Source: Skeletonema tropicum
Lineage: Eukaryota; Bacillariophyta; Thalassiosirophyceae; Thalassiosirales; Thalassiosiraceae
Assembly: GCA_037178625.1 (NCBI GenBank)
Contig: CM074145.1
Span: forward strand, 1,116,001 to 1,180,000
Length of the DNA: 64,000 nt
Reading direction: 5' to 3'
Shown here piece after piece: positions 49,674 to 59,414 of the stretch; the stretch's first letter is position 1, and each line of letters begins with the position of its first letter. A model generated the notes under the pieces. It saw nothing but the letters and a program-made list of their open reading frames with translations. It did not search any database and was not told the DNA's origin. Position numbers and translations under genes: made by a program.

Positions 49674-50627
49674 CTATGTACCAGAGACAGAGAGGTAATC
49701 ATCTTCTTCACCATCGTCATGGTGATCCTCCACTCCAAACCTATGCGGTGGCAATGCGAGAAAAGAGAGGACATTATTCATCACAAGATCTTGAGGTAAA
49801 GCTTGCTGGATTGCAGTTGTAGCCTCATCCAATATTCGTTGATGCCTTACTTGGTAGTGAATCATTTTGTCAAGAACTGTTCTGATCCACCCTCGTATCA
49901 CCAAGGCCTTTTCTCCTGCATCGTCATCATCGATATCATAATCCCATCCGCCAGCAGATGCATTGGGAAGAATTTGGGTGATTGAAGTGATTTCTCCATT
50001 CATATCATTTCTCCATTCCTCAAAATTTAAAGCGGCGATAGTTTCACGTAATTCTTCGACCTCAACTAGATCAACATGCTTCAAATTACCACATTCTAGG
50101 AATATGTTATCGTCAGCAAACATGCCATCTTTCAATGGAATCGTGATTCGTTCCAAAGAGGTGCAATCCCAAAATGCCCTCTGATCAAATCTTTGCAGGT
50201 CGCTACCAAATTTCGCGTCCTTCAGGGCTATACAATAATAGAATGCAACCACCTCAACGATTTCGGCGGATGGCAGGTTGATACTCCTCAGAGATTTGCA
50301 GCCATAAAATGCCGATTGTTCAATTATTTCCAGCTTGCCACATTCTACATCCTCCAGAGCTGTACAATTATAGAATGCACGCCACTCAGCAATTTTGACG
50401 CCCGGCATGATTACTCGTCTCAACGAAGGGCAACAATTGAACGCGTGTCTCTCAATCTTTTCGACTTCCTCATGACAAATGACCTCAACGATATTTTGGT
50501 GTCGATCGAACGCCCACGCCGGAATGATTGTGACATCCACGAAGACATGAGTGGCATCTCGAGGAATAATTTCACCGTCCTCGCTCGTGTAAGTAAACCG
50601 TACAATATTACCGCCCTCGGCCGCCAT
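49674..50627 (-). CDS. BspA-type leucine-rich repeat protein
   Basis: It encodes 317 residues. Repeats of about 23 residues carry the LRR_5 pattern with conserved F and C: HAFNCCPSLRRVIMPG, RAFYNCTALEDVECG, SAFYGCKSLRSINLPS, VAFYYCIALKDAKFG, RAFWDCTSLERITIPL and NIFLECGNLKHVDL. There is no signal peptide or TM, so it is intracellular. The C terminus has an acidic run (DYDIDDDDAGE) and a helical region ending in an acidic tail. This family is expanded in many protists and is generally taken to mediate protein binding; no partner can be inferred. Confidence 0.85.
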   Translation of the reverse strand: MAAEGGNIVRFTYTSEDGEIIPRDATHVFVDVTIIPAWAFDRHQNIVEVICHEEVEKIERHAFNCCPSLRRVIMPGVKIAEWRAFYNCTALEDVECGKLEIIEQSAFYGCKSLRSINLPSAEIVEVVAFYYCIALKDAKFGSDLQRFDQRAFWDCTSLERITIPLKDGMFADDNIFLECGNLKHVDLVEVEELRETIAALNFEEWRNDMNGEITSITQILPNASAGGWDYDIDDDDAGEKALVIRGWIRTVLDKMIHYQVRHQRILDEATTAIQQALPQDLVMNNVLSFLALPPHRFGVEDHHDDGEEDDYLSVSGT

Positions 50628-51066
50628 GATGGAACATACTACCTATTGCAACAAAATAATGGAAGCTCCTCAACGTGACAGTTTCATTCACTTCTCTAAA
50701 AAGCTCCATCCTGGCATGCATTCATTAATTGTCTCAGACACGACAAAATCGGGTACCGGTCGTGACAGAGGGACACGTTGGATGTTGAACTTGATCTGCC
50801 CGCGAAGCAGTTATCTTAGCCCAAGAAGCAACCAAAGCGCTTGCAACAAAAAATCATTACCCAGCGCAGGCACTACTACTACCCAACAACAACAAGAAGA
50901 CGACTGCATTCGAGACCAAGGCAGTGCATGAAACAACGGCCGGAGTACATAACTGAGCATCATTATCTCACGTTTAATTGATAATTGATACCACCGAAGT
51001 CACACTTATCATCCGCAAGCAAAATACCTACTCCAACTTAACTCCAAATAATATAAACTCCAAACC
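50628..51066. promoter_or_regulatory. Divergent spacer, LRR protein and Cu-ATPase
   Basis: A 439-bp region between two head-to-head genes. The open frame at 50626-50931 has no coding signature. No defined copper-response element is recognised. Confidence 0.4.
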
Positions 51067-54000
51067 ATGATGGCCAATTCCGAACCAACATCCTCCACCA
51101 CAATCAATCTCTCCGTAGAGGGAATGATGTGCCAAAAAAACTGTGGGTCCACTGTTCAATCCGCCCTACTTAATATGGAGTTGGACCCCGCTCGTTCATT
51201 TTTACAACGGCAACTGCAGGCGATTGATAATGATACACAACAGTACGATGCTGCTGCCATTGCAGTGGATGTAACAGTGGCCAGTGCCCAAGCTGATTTT
51301 GCTACTTCGTTTGCTAGCGTGGTGATTCAATGGAGCCTAGTTTCAAAACAGAGTCAGAATAATGATTTGTTGGATTATAATGAAGCTGATGAGTCCAACC
51401 AAACCATGAATGATACTATCGACACACTACAACACAAATTGACCACCGTCGTATCTACACCTGAAGTACAGGCACAATTTATCAAGGTACTGTCCAACCT
51501 TGCCATTGATGAAGTGGAATGTGTTGGATTTGATGCAGCGTGGTTATCATCGGATGATGATGTGGAGACACATCGGAATAGTGCGCGTTTGGCACGGGAG
51601 AAGGAACAGAAGAAGGTGGATCATAATTCTGTATCTTTTAAAGATGTTGTTTTGGATAATGAGGAAATTGCAGCAGCTGCCGCTGCTGCTGGAGGAACTG
51701 TCACGGCAACATTTCATGTGGGTGGAATGAGTTGTGCAGTTTGTACGGGTAGCGTGGAACGATTCCTTCTATCTGTGGGTGGAGGTAGTAATAATGATGA
51801 TGAGGAGGAGGAAAGGCCACACGTAACAACTGCTGCTGTAAGTCTACCTACGAACACTGCTCGAGTTACATTTTCATCAATAACAAATCCTCAATTGAGT
51901 GAGGATCATGACTATGTCTCGAAAGTCTATCAAGATTTGGCAGAAGAGTGTGCCACCACAGTTACCAGGGGGGGATACGCATGTGAATTATTAAATTTGT
52001 CATTGCCCCATGGAGAATCATCCTCTCAACAAGCAAATGGAGGAGGTGGAGGAGGCACATCACTTATTGATAGTGCTGCTAGAATGGAACGTTCTCGACA
52101 GGAAGAATTATACGAATGGAAATGTTCCCTGATTGTTTCGTTGTTGTTCACTATTCCTCTGTTCGTTTGTCATTTGATATCAATGCATTCGTCAATGCCG
52201 CACGATGGTATGGAGAATGATATGACGGATGGTTCACCATCCTTGATCGCCGTACCACCTACGCGTATGGAATGGTTGATGCTATTATTGGCAACACCCG
52301 TTCAATTTGGTGTGGGGAAGCGATTTTACGTCAGTGCCTATCGTGGTCTTGTCCATGGGTGTACTATGGGGATGGACTTTTTGGTAGCCATGGGAACATC
52401 ATCGGCTTATCTTTACTCGATTATTGTCTTTGTACTTCAGCTTATTGCAAAGAATAATGCAGAGTATGATGCACCTATCATGGATCTTATGCCGACATTT
52501 GAAACGGGAGCGTGGTTGATTACGTTTGTGACGCTGGGTAAATATTTGGAAGCGTATGCGAGGGGGAAGACGGCTGGTGCACTGCAGACATTGATGGAAT
52601 TGCAACCTGTTTCGGCTACAAGGGCGATATTGCCCGACGATGTATTGAAAATGATGAAGGAGGTGCAATCGTCAGAGGACATGGATGCGGAAGAGAAGAA
52701 TGATAACATTACAAAAATCTTCTCCAAGGTTCATGTGAATTCGCTCCCTACAGAAGAGAAAGATATCTCCGAGATTCGTATTGGTGACTTTCTTTTGGTT
52801 CTGCCTGGCGGGCGCATACCCACTGATGGAATGCTTGTGGCAAGAGAAGGGAAGAGTAAAACGGATGCATCCGAAAAGAACGATGGCTGTGCCTACATAG
52901 ATGAATCAGCATTCTCAGGGGAGCCCTTTCCTGTAGCCAAGCGTCCTGGTGATTCGCTATATGGTGCCAGTGTCAACCAGCTATCAGTGATACTCATTCA
53001 GGTTACTGCAACAGGTTCAGAGACTGTGTTATCACGTATCGTTCGTTTGGTAGACGAAGCACAAGGAAATCGTGCCCCGATACAAGCTCAGGCAGATCGT
53101 ATTGCTTCAATTTTTGCGCCCTGTGTGATGATGCTTGCGGTTGTTACTTTTGTATGTTGGGCAGTATTCCTAGATTCATCAAAGGGAACTCTTGGAGATA
53201 GATATGTCCAGGCATTGATGTCAGCAATAAGTGTAGTCGTTGTGGCATGTCCATGTGCTCTTGGGCTTGCAACTCCAACAGCAGTGATGGTTGGCACAGG
53301 AGTTGGCGCAGTGAACGGTTTGCTTATAAAAGGAGGCGCCGTGCTTGAAAGTGCGTTTAATGTGAAAACAGTGGTCGTCGACAAAACGGGAACCATCACT
53401 ACCGGTCGAGCTGTGGTTGGAAGCAAAATTGAGTACGTCAGTCAGCTTCTGAAAGAGAGTGGAGATAATGAAGGTTGGCCGAAACAATTGCTACGTGAAT
53501 TACCTGCCGCCGTAAAGCTATCAGATGCTGCACTTTGGTTTGCTTGTTGCGCCGAACTTCGTAGCGAACATCCTCTGGGTCATGCTATCATTAATGCAGG
53601 CAGAGAGATTTGGGGGCATGATATCCTGAAGCCTGTTTCGAGGGATAGCGCAGCTGCCAATCAAACAGAGGAGAGGACAATATCTGAATTTCAAGTTGTA
53701 CCAGGGAGAGGAGTTGAATGCACTATCAACAACATTGGCCGCAACTCTTCGTGTCAAGTACGAGTAGGCAGTCGATCTTGGGTTACTGATGATGTAGATG
53801 TAAATTCTCTCTCGTCAGGAGATATTACCAGTCAATCAGATGATGATGTTCGCTCACTTAGGACAGGAGGTCAGATTGGAGTGTATGTCAGTGCCAAAAC
53901 AACTACAATGGACACATTTCACATAATCGGAGTAATCGGTATTGTTGATCCATTGAAGAATGAGGCCAGGTCTACCATTGCTGCGTTGAAGAATCTTGGC

Positions 54001-54690
54001 GTGGATGTTTGGATGTGCACTGGCGACCACGAACTTACTGCTAATGCTGTTGCTCGTAAAATCGGGATTGACGAAGAAAATGTTTGCTCGAGTGTCTCTC
54101 CAGAGGGCAAAGCAGATCTAATTCGTAGGTTACAAAAGAGGAGGGTAAAAGGAAAACACGGACGGCTTGTTGAGAATCGTGTAGCATTTGTAGGGGATGG
54201 GATTAATGATGCTGTAGCATTAGCTAGATCTGATGTAGGTATCGCAATTGGGGCTGGAACAGAGGTTGCTGTAGAAGCTGCAGACATAGTGCTTGTTCGT
54301 TCCCAACTACACGATGTTGTGGTGTCACTACACCTGAGTCGCGTTGTTTTTGATCGCATACGACTCAATTTTGTATGGGCAATGGCATACAATCTCCTTG
54401 CAATCCCCTTCGCTGCTGGGTTTCTTTACCCATTTACCGATTGGACCCTTCCGCCTGCGTTTGCAGGTCTAATGATGGCATTTAGCTCCGTTAGCGTAGT
54501 AATGAGTTCATTGCTACTTCGCACGTATGTCAAGCCCACCATCGACGATAATGGTGGCATGGAAGAAAGAGGATGTACGAGATGTACTTCTTGTCTGATC
54601 GATAAGTGCTATTCGTGCTTGTTCAATTTGCGTGGGGAGTCTGGTGCTCATCATGATGAATCTCTGGAGATGATTTCAGCCATTGTGTAA
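51067..54690 (+). CDS. Copper-transporting P1B-type ATPase
   Basis: It encodes 1207 residues. Two N-terminal heavy-metal domains are visible: a divergent one near residue 18 (GMMCQKNCGST, spacing CxxxC) and a canonical one near residue 221 (GGMSCAVCTGSVE, CxxC). Transmembrane helices start near residue 350. The actuator motif is SGEPFPVAKRPGD (SGEP in place of TGES). The ion-path helix holds CPCALGLATPTAVM (CPC, residue about 724). The phosphorylation site is DKTGTITTG (about 770), the ATP-binding SEHPLGHA follows, and the hinge is GDGINDAVALARSDVGIAIG (about 1043). The pump exports Cu+ to the secretory or plastid compartment using ATP. No clear targeting peptide is seen. Acidic, repetitive inserts make it longer than bacterial CopA. 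Confidence 0.93.
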   Translation: MMANSEPTSSTTINLSVEGMMCQKNCGSTVQSALLNMELDPARSFLQRQLQAIDNDTQQYDAAAIAVDVTVASAQADFATSFASVVIQWSLVSKQSQNNDLLDYNEADESNQTMNDTIDTLQHKLTTVVSTPEVQAQFIKVLSNLAIDEVECVGFDAAWLSSDDDVETHRNSARLAREKEQKKVDHNSVSFKDVVLDNEEIAAAAAAAGGTVTATFHVGGMSCAVCTGSVERFLLSVGGGSNNDDEEEERPHVTTAAVSLPTNTARVTFSSITNPQLSEDHDYVSKVYQDLAEECATTVTRGGYACELLNLSLPHGESSSQQANGGGGGGTSLIDSAARMERSRQEELYEWKCSLIVSLLFTIPLFVCHLISMHSSMPHDGMENDMTDGSPSLIAVPPTRMEWLMLLLATPVQFGVGKRFYVSAYRGLVHGCTMGMDFLVAMGTSSAYLYSIIVFVLQLIAKNNAEYDAPIMDLMPTFETGAWLITFVTLGKYLEAYARGKTAGALQTLMELQPVSATRAILPDDVLKMMKEVQSSEDMDAEEKNDNITKIFSKVHVNSLPTEEKDISEIRIGDFLLVLPGGRIPTDGMLVAREGKSKTDASEKNDGCAYIDESAFSGEPFPVAKRPGDSLYGASVNQLSVILIQVTATGSETVLSRIVRLVDEAQGNRAPIQAQADRIASIFAPCVMMLAVVTFVCWAVFLDSSKGTLGDRYVQALMSAISVVVVACPCALGLATPTAVMVGTGVGAVNGLLIKGGAVLESAFNVKTVVVDKTGTITTGRAVVGSKIEYVSQLLKESGDNEGWPKQLLRELPAAVKLSDAALWFACCAELRSEHPLGHAIINAGREIWGHDILKPVSRDSAAANQTEERTISEFQVVPGRGVECTINNIGRNSSCQVRVGSRSWVTDDVDVNSLSSGDITSQSDDDVRSLRTGGQIGVYVSAKTTTMDTFHIIGVIGIVDPLKNEARSTIAALKNLGVDVWMCTGDHELTANAVARKIGIDEENVCSSVSPEGKADLIRRLQKRRVKGKHGRLVENRVAFVGDGINDAVALARSDVGIAIGAGTEVAVEAADIVLVRSQLHDVVVSLHLSRVVFDRIRLNFVWAMAYNLLAIPFAAGFLYPFTDWTLPPAFAGLMMAFSSVSVVMSSLLLRTYVKPTIDDNGGMEERGCTRCTSCLIDKCYSCLFNLRGESGAHHDESLEMISAIV

Positions 54691-55067
54691 TGTCGCAGTG
54701 ATGTAAAAATAAATCGATGTAAAATTTATTGACGGAATCTCATGTTCTGGTATCTGCAAATTCCTTTCTTGTCTAGATGGAATAGCTAGAGAGAGTGAAT
54801 GAAGCGTTCTCGTTTTCTTTACGATTCCTCGCGGCGTAATTCCTTCAAGCGTCTTCTCCAATCAAGAGATTGATCCGAACAAGCTTCTTTTTTGTGTACG
54901 TTGCAGAATTCAATAGAGATCTTTGCTGCTTGGTTGGACTGGTGGGAGTTGAAGGCTGGTATCGTGCATGAAGATGAACAAGAATTTTTTAGCTCACTCA
55001 AGCCATCATTTTCACTTTTACCGCACATCTCATTATTCTCTTAGCGCATCTCCCAACAACAATCACC
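54691..55067. other. Intergenic between Cu-ATPase and SET-domain gene
   Basis: No gene is recognised. The minus-strand open frames at 54676-55028 lack coding features. The region should include the promoter of the next gene. Confidence 0.45.
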
Positions 55068-56549
55068 ATGATAACAATGGGCAACAACGAATCAATCCAT
55101 CTCGCCTCTCCAACACCGACAGCGGCGTTTGCATCTCCTTTGTCCAACAGGATAATGCTATCGTCTCACCAGCATTTGAAGGCTGTTACCATGTCTGAAA
55201 CTGTCTCGATTCCGCACTTTACCATCGGTGCCGAAAATAGCCATCCCAACCCGACCAGGATACATAAACCCTTGGAAGTTAGGCAAACTGATAGTGGCAT
55301 GGTTCTCATATCGATCATCCCGAACGGGTTTGCTGTCGTGGACAATGAAAAATTCGAGGGAAAGAAGATCGTAGCGACGGAGTCTTTCAGGAAGGGCAGC
55401 GTCATGTACACTGGATATGCTGCTATGCTTGATCTTTCATCGATTGGTCAAGTGTTCGAGGTAAAAATTTACTCTGAAGACCGGCAGCTATTGAGCAAGC
55501 ACTGCAACGATGATACTCACTCGGTTGATGATCACGCCCCTGGATCCAAGACTGGTAGTGAGAGCAAGCGGCAAGTTTATGGATGGGACGGATTCATGAA
55601 TCATTCGTGCGATGCCAACACCTACTTTCGTAAGTTATGACTTTGCTTTGCTTTGTCAAGATTATACACACTTTCTAACTATGCCTTGACCCTCACTGAA
55701 TCCTAAATCTATCTCTCTTACAGCCCTTCTCTATCGTACCCCTACGGAAATGTGTTATAAAGCAGTAGCGTTGTGTGACATTGATGTCGGAGATGAAATT
55801 ACTTGTGACTATGCTTTATTTGACTACGACTGTTCTGGCCATCAGATCGAAGTATGTGCGTGTGGATCTACGAAGTGTCGTGGAAAGATGATGGGGTTCC
55901 AAGGTAAGGCAGCTCATCTTAGTTCGGAGATCACACACACATTGCTTCTCCTTCTCATCTCAACCTTTACATCTTGTTCTGACTCGCCACAGGATTGCCA
56001 CTTCAAACCAAGGTTGGACTTCTAGGGTTAGGGATGGTGGAAGAAGAGATCAAAGATAAATTCTTCCGAGAAGAAAATGTTGTAGTACACCAAAGCTATC
56101 TTCCGCAAGGTATTGGCCTCGTCACGAGCAATAAAGATGGCAGTCATCTCGTAGCTACTCGCAGATTTGAAATTGGCCAGCCGCTCTTCATAAATAGTGC
56201 AACGTTGATCCCACTGGACGACTTGATCTACAAACAATTCGTAGTAGACGTTGATGGGGAGTATATTCTTCTAGACAAAGAGCATCACTTCATCTACCGT
56301 GACAGTTATGCTGAGATGCTGGGCTTTGATTCTTTCATGGACCACAGCTGCTCACCTTCAACTGAGCAAGAGTACATCACCAAGCACGAATATGTGGTGC
56401 GTGCAAAGAAGGTCATTTTGCCTGGAGACAAGATCACTTGTGATTACGGCTTCCTAGAGAATAGTGTAGCGAAACAGAAGAATATGGGTACATCGTCATT
56501 TGTCTGCAACTGTGGTGAGAGCAACTGCAGAGGAGCACTTGTGTGCTAG
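55068..56549 (+). CDS. Protein with two tandem SET domains
   Basis: The exons are 55068-55629, 55724-55903 and 55993-56549, with introns of 94 and 89 bp, both phase 1, giving 432 residues. The first SET domain shows FMNHSCDANTYF, continues across the intron to VALCDIDVGDEITCDYALFD, and ends in a Cys cluster CACGSTKCRG. The second repeats the layout: FMDHSCSPSTEQEY, KKVILPGDKITCDYGFLE and CNCGESNCRG. Both keep the catalytic-type Tyr in ITCDY and a post-SET-like CxCx4CRG zinc site. The second has DHSC in place of NHSC. SET proteins are mainly lysine methyltransferases of histones or other proteins. The two domains suggest an internal gene duplication. Substrate unknown. Confidence 0.85.
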
Positions 56550-56665
56550 AGTGTCGTCAAAATTGATTCGGGTAGATATATTTAGGTTCAAATAGACTAG
56601 TAAATGATGTATTCTGTTGAAGTTTGCTCATTATCCTCATTATCACCTATTGTTGCAGATGTCTT

Positions 56666-57892
56666 CTAGTTAGCACAGACAGCAAGTGGCATCTCTTTTG
56701 TGATTTGAAACAACTTATCACCTCCAACATGGGCCGAAACAAACTTCAAGACCTCCGGCATATGCTTTCGATCAATGTGCTGAAAGTATTTCATATCGAA
56801 GCTTTGTCTGAGACGGAATGCCAATTTCAACTGAGGAACCGGTGGCAAGCCAGGATAATGCTTTGGTAATGCATTGATTCGCAGAATTTGGTCCATTTCA
56901 TGCAGTTGATCTTTTGTGCATCCCTGATAATTAAAGTCTTCGTCGACACAGTATCCGTAAAAGAAGATGGATACAGTGTGGTTCGATGTCACGAGAGAAT
57001 TGAGACTTGTGGTATCGTACACTGCCATTCGTAAAGCTTTCATTCCAACCGATGTAATTCTATTGTATCCAAGATTGAGCTCCAGCAACGTATCGTTGGT
57101 CTTCAACGCAGAAGCAAATAATTCAGCTCCTGAATCTCCAAGACTATTATACGTCAAAAGTAAATGTTCTAATGGTACATTTGAAGCCACCACCTTCGCC
57201 AGCGCTTCTGCACCTCTCACTCCAATATAATTCAAACTCAAATTCAATCTCGTCAACGATTCAAAGTCCAATATCATCATTGCCTCTGCTAGGTGAATAG
57301 CAGCTCTATCACATAAAAAGTTGTGACTTAAATTCAAAGTCTCCAGTCCACCACCACCATAATGCGTATTCAGCGACAATATCTCTCCAATAAGATTCAT
57401 ACCTCCATCATTTAACAATCCAATTTTGTTACCAGTCAAGTCTAAATGCTTCAAGTTTGGTGCTGCTGAGAAGAGGAGGTACATTGCAAAAGCAAAGTCA
57501 TCCATATTGGATACCACTGCATTATACCCCATGTCCAACTCCTCTAGTGCGGAGGTAGAATCAGCAACTCCACCAATAGCCTCGCATATGGCCAAGAATC
57601 CCTTGCTGGTGATGTTGTTGCCTCTCAGACGTAGCATTTTTAATGTTGATCCACGCCTTCTGCTGCTGCTGCTGTCCTCGCTGCAGTGGAGGAGAGCATC
57701 GGCAAGACGAATGGCATCATTGTCAGTGAGATTTTGATTGCATATGTCTATTCGTTGTGGTGGGTTGTTTTCAGTGGAGGTTAGACGGGATATGTAGTAG
57801 TCGACTGTTCCCCAGGTTAACTTCGGCATGTTTGTCTGTTGTTGTTCTTCGCGTTGAATGTGTTGTACGTGAGTGTGTTCGCTGCTGTTCAA
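56666..57892 (-). CDS. Ribonuclease-inhibitor-type leucine-rich repeat protein
   Basis: It encodes 408 residues; the methionine of MPKLTWGTVDYYI (57829) is an alternative start. Six or more RI-type repeats are seen: RIDICNQNLTDNDAIRLADA, MLRLRGNNITSKGFLAICEA, LEELDMGYNAVVSN, LKHLDLTGNKIGLLNDGGMN, LETLNLSHNFLCDRAAIHLA, LTRLNLSLNYIGVRGAEALA and LLELNLGYNRITSVGMKALR. The C terminus after residue 320 is non-LRR and contains Y/F-rich helices. There is no NACHT, TM or signal peptide, so it is a stand-alone intracellular protein-binding scaffold of unknown partner. Confidence 0.85.
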   Translation of the reverse strand: MNSSEHTHVQHIQREEQQQTNMPKLTWGTVDYYISRLTSTENNPPQRIDICNQNLTDNDAIRLADALLHCSEDSSSSRRRGSTLKMLRLRGNNITSKGFLAICEAIGGVADSTSALEELDMGYNAVVSNMDDFAFAMYLLFSAAPNLKHLDLTGNKIGLLNDGGMNLIGEILSLNTHYGGGGLETLNLSHNFLCDRAAIHLAEAMMILDFESLTRLNLSLNYIGVRGAEALAKVVASNVPLEHLLLTYNSLGDSGAELFASALKTNDTLLELNLGYNRITSVGMKALRMAVYDTTSLNSLVTSNHTVSIFFYGYCVDEDFNYQGCTKDQLHEMDQILRINALPKHYPGLPPVPQLKLAFRLRQSFDMKYFQHIDRKHMPEVLKFVSAHVGGDKLFQITKEMPLAVCAN

Positions 57893-58460
57893 TTGCTATG
57901 ATGTGTCGATCACTCTTCTGCAGTAATTATCAAGTTATATATCAGCTGATTGCCACGGTTGTCCTGCTCTCCATAGGATAAGTAGTTAAAGAATTTTCCA
58001 TGCAATTGTCAACAGTAGGAAGCGAATTCCATGCAACGCAAGTGCAAGTACGAAGCGAATTCCATGGAGACTAATAATACCCTGGCCTCCAGTCATGCAA
58101 GCGCACTCGCGCCTCGCGCTGAATGAAGCGCTTCCATTCCATGACTTGCATCTTGCATGCATTGGATGGCGTGTCGAGCGAATTTCGACGATCGTTTTGA
58201 CAACTTCCGCCACGTCCGCCACGTAACCTATCAGTCAAAAATATTGATAGCAAGCACAAGTCACACCGGTATCGCTTTTGTCTTAAATCGGCTGTCAAGA
58301 CACAAGACACTGCATAGCATGCAAAAAAGCAATCCCATCCTTCAAAGCGTTCTTGTAGGTTCTTGTTCTCTTGTCTCTTGCTCGAACGAACAATCCCAAT
58401 TCCAATCCTAACCAAGCTATGTATTGTACTATCCGTTCATTCACATAAATAATACACATC
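57893..58460. promoter_or_regulatory. Divergent spacer with repeated GCGAATTCCATG
   Basis: Upstream of two head-to-head genes. GAAGCGAATTCCATG occurs twice (about 58020 and 58053), about 33 bp apart, with CAAGTGCAAGTACGAAGCG between. The minus-strand open frame at 58071-58415 is judged non-coding. Confidence 0.45.
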
Positions 58461-59414
58461 ATGAATATGACCTCCTCTATTTCACCTGATGCTGCGTCCG
58501 CTCCTCAAGACGATAGAGCACCATCGAACAACACACATGTCGACCGCAAGCTATCGGTCGTCTCTAAAATGTACGACATCAGAGGCGACGGTGAATTGGA
58601 TGAGGCTGAACTAGCTATGCGCCAGATGGACAAATCTGGGCGCGGATACCTCACGAATGACAAGGTTTACGAATTGATGCAAGATCACGTTCACACTCAA
58701 AGGAAGCTGTTCCAGTTCAAGAAGATTATCATAGGACTCGCAGTGCTAGTTGTGATCCTAGCTCTGAGTAATCTTGGGACATCCTTTGCTGCTGCAATCT
58801 TGAGTAAGGACACTGTCACCAAGGTTGAAGAAACCATTGAAGGCGAAGAGTTTGGTGCTGACCTCATTGACAAGAAGAGTAAAGAGACGGTCGGCACACA
58901 AACGGCGAATGATTCTATTGAAGTCGAGCGTGCCTCCTCCTTATGTGTAGAAGGAGATAGCGAGCTAAATTGTGTCACAGACTCATACTTGAGTGTGCCC
59001 GAAAACGTCATCAAATCCATGTTCTACAAGTGTCTCACTGGTAGGACTGTGAATGTAGAACGCACATTCTCCAATGGGCACGTGAAGTCTATCAACATTT
59101 GCTCAAGCTCTACAAATGTAGAATTCAACGAATTTGATAAATCTACTTTGGAGAACAATGGTGAAAGTATTCACTTTGACCCAATGGATGGAGACTACTA
59201 CAAGGTATCTGGGAATGGTCTGCTTCAAAAAGAACAAGAGGTTTGTGACGTAGATGAGGATTGCTTGGTGAATTTATCATGTTACAAGAATCTGACCGCA
59301 ATCGAAGGCTGCCAAGACATTTGTAGGAGGAGGAGATGGGCTCCTCACAGAGTTGAAGCATGTGTCTTGGCGTGTGATCATTCATCTTGCCTCCAAGAAG
59401 CAGTAGATGAATAA
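58461..59414 (+). CDS. EF-hand-like protein with one TM and a Cys-rich outer domain
   Basis: It encodes 317 residues. The cytosolic N terminus holds EF-hand-like segments (YDIRGDGELDEAELAM and MDKSGRGYLTNDKVYELM), then a basic helix, then one TM segment (IIIGLAVLVVILALSNLGTS). The C-terminal domain is beta-rich with many Cys (SSLCVEGDSELNCVTDSYLS, CDVDEDCLVNLSCYKNL, CQDICRRRR, CVLACDHSSC), so it is likely disulfide-bonded on the lumenal or outer side. Such a layout could couple internal Ca2+ with an external signal. The EF-hand loops are imperfect, the second having G and R at ligand positions. It is not related to the three EF-hand copies at the window start. Confidence 0.75.
   Translation: MNMTSSISPDAASAPQDDRAPSNNTHVDRKLSVVSKMYDIRGDGELDEAELAMRQMDKSGRGYLTNDKVYELMQDHVHTQRKLFQFKKIIIGLAVLVVILALSNLGTSFAAAILSKDTVTKVEETIEGEEFGADLIDKKSKETVGTQTANDSIEVERASSLCVEGDSELNCVTDSYLSVPENVIKSMFYKCLTGRTVNVERTFSNGHVKSINICSSSTNVEFNEFDKSTLENNGESIHFDPMDGDYYKVSGNGLLQKEQEVCDVDEDCLVNLSCYKNLTAIEGCQDICRRRRWAPHRVEACVLACDHSSCLQEAVDE

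Noticed and set aside
58071..58415. 114-aa minus ORF in the divergent spacer
   Set aside because: No domain, odd composition, overlaps the promoter region of the EF-hand/TM gene.
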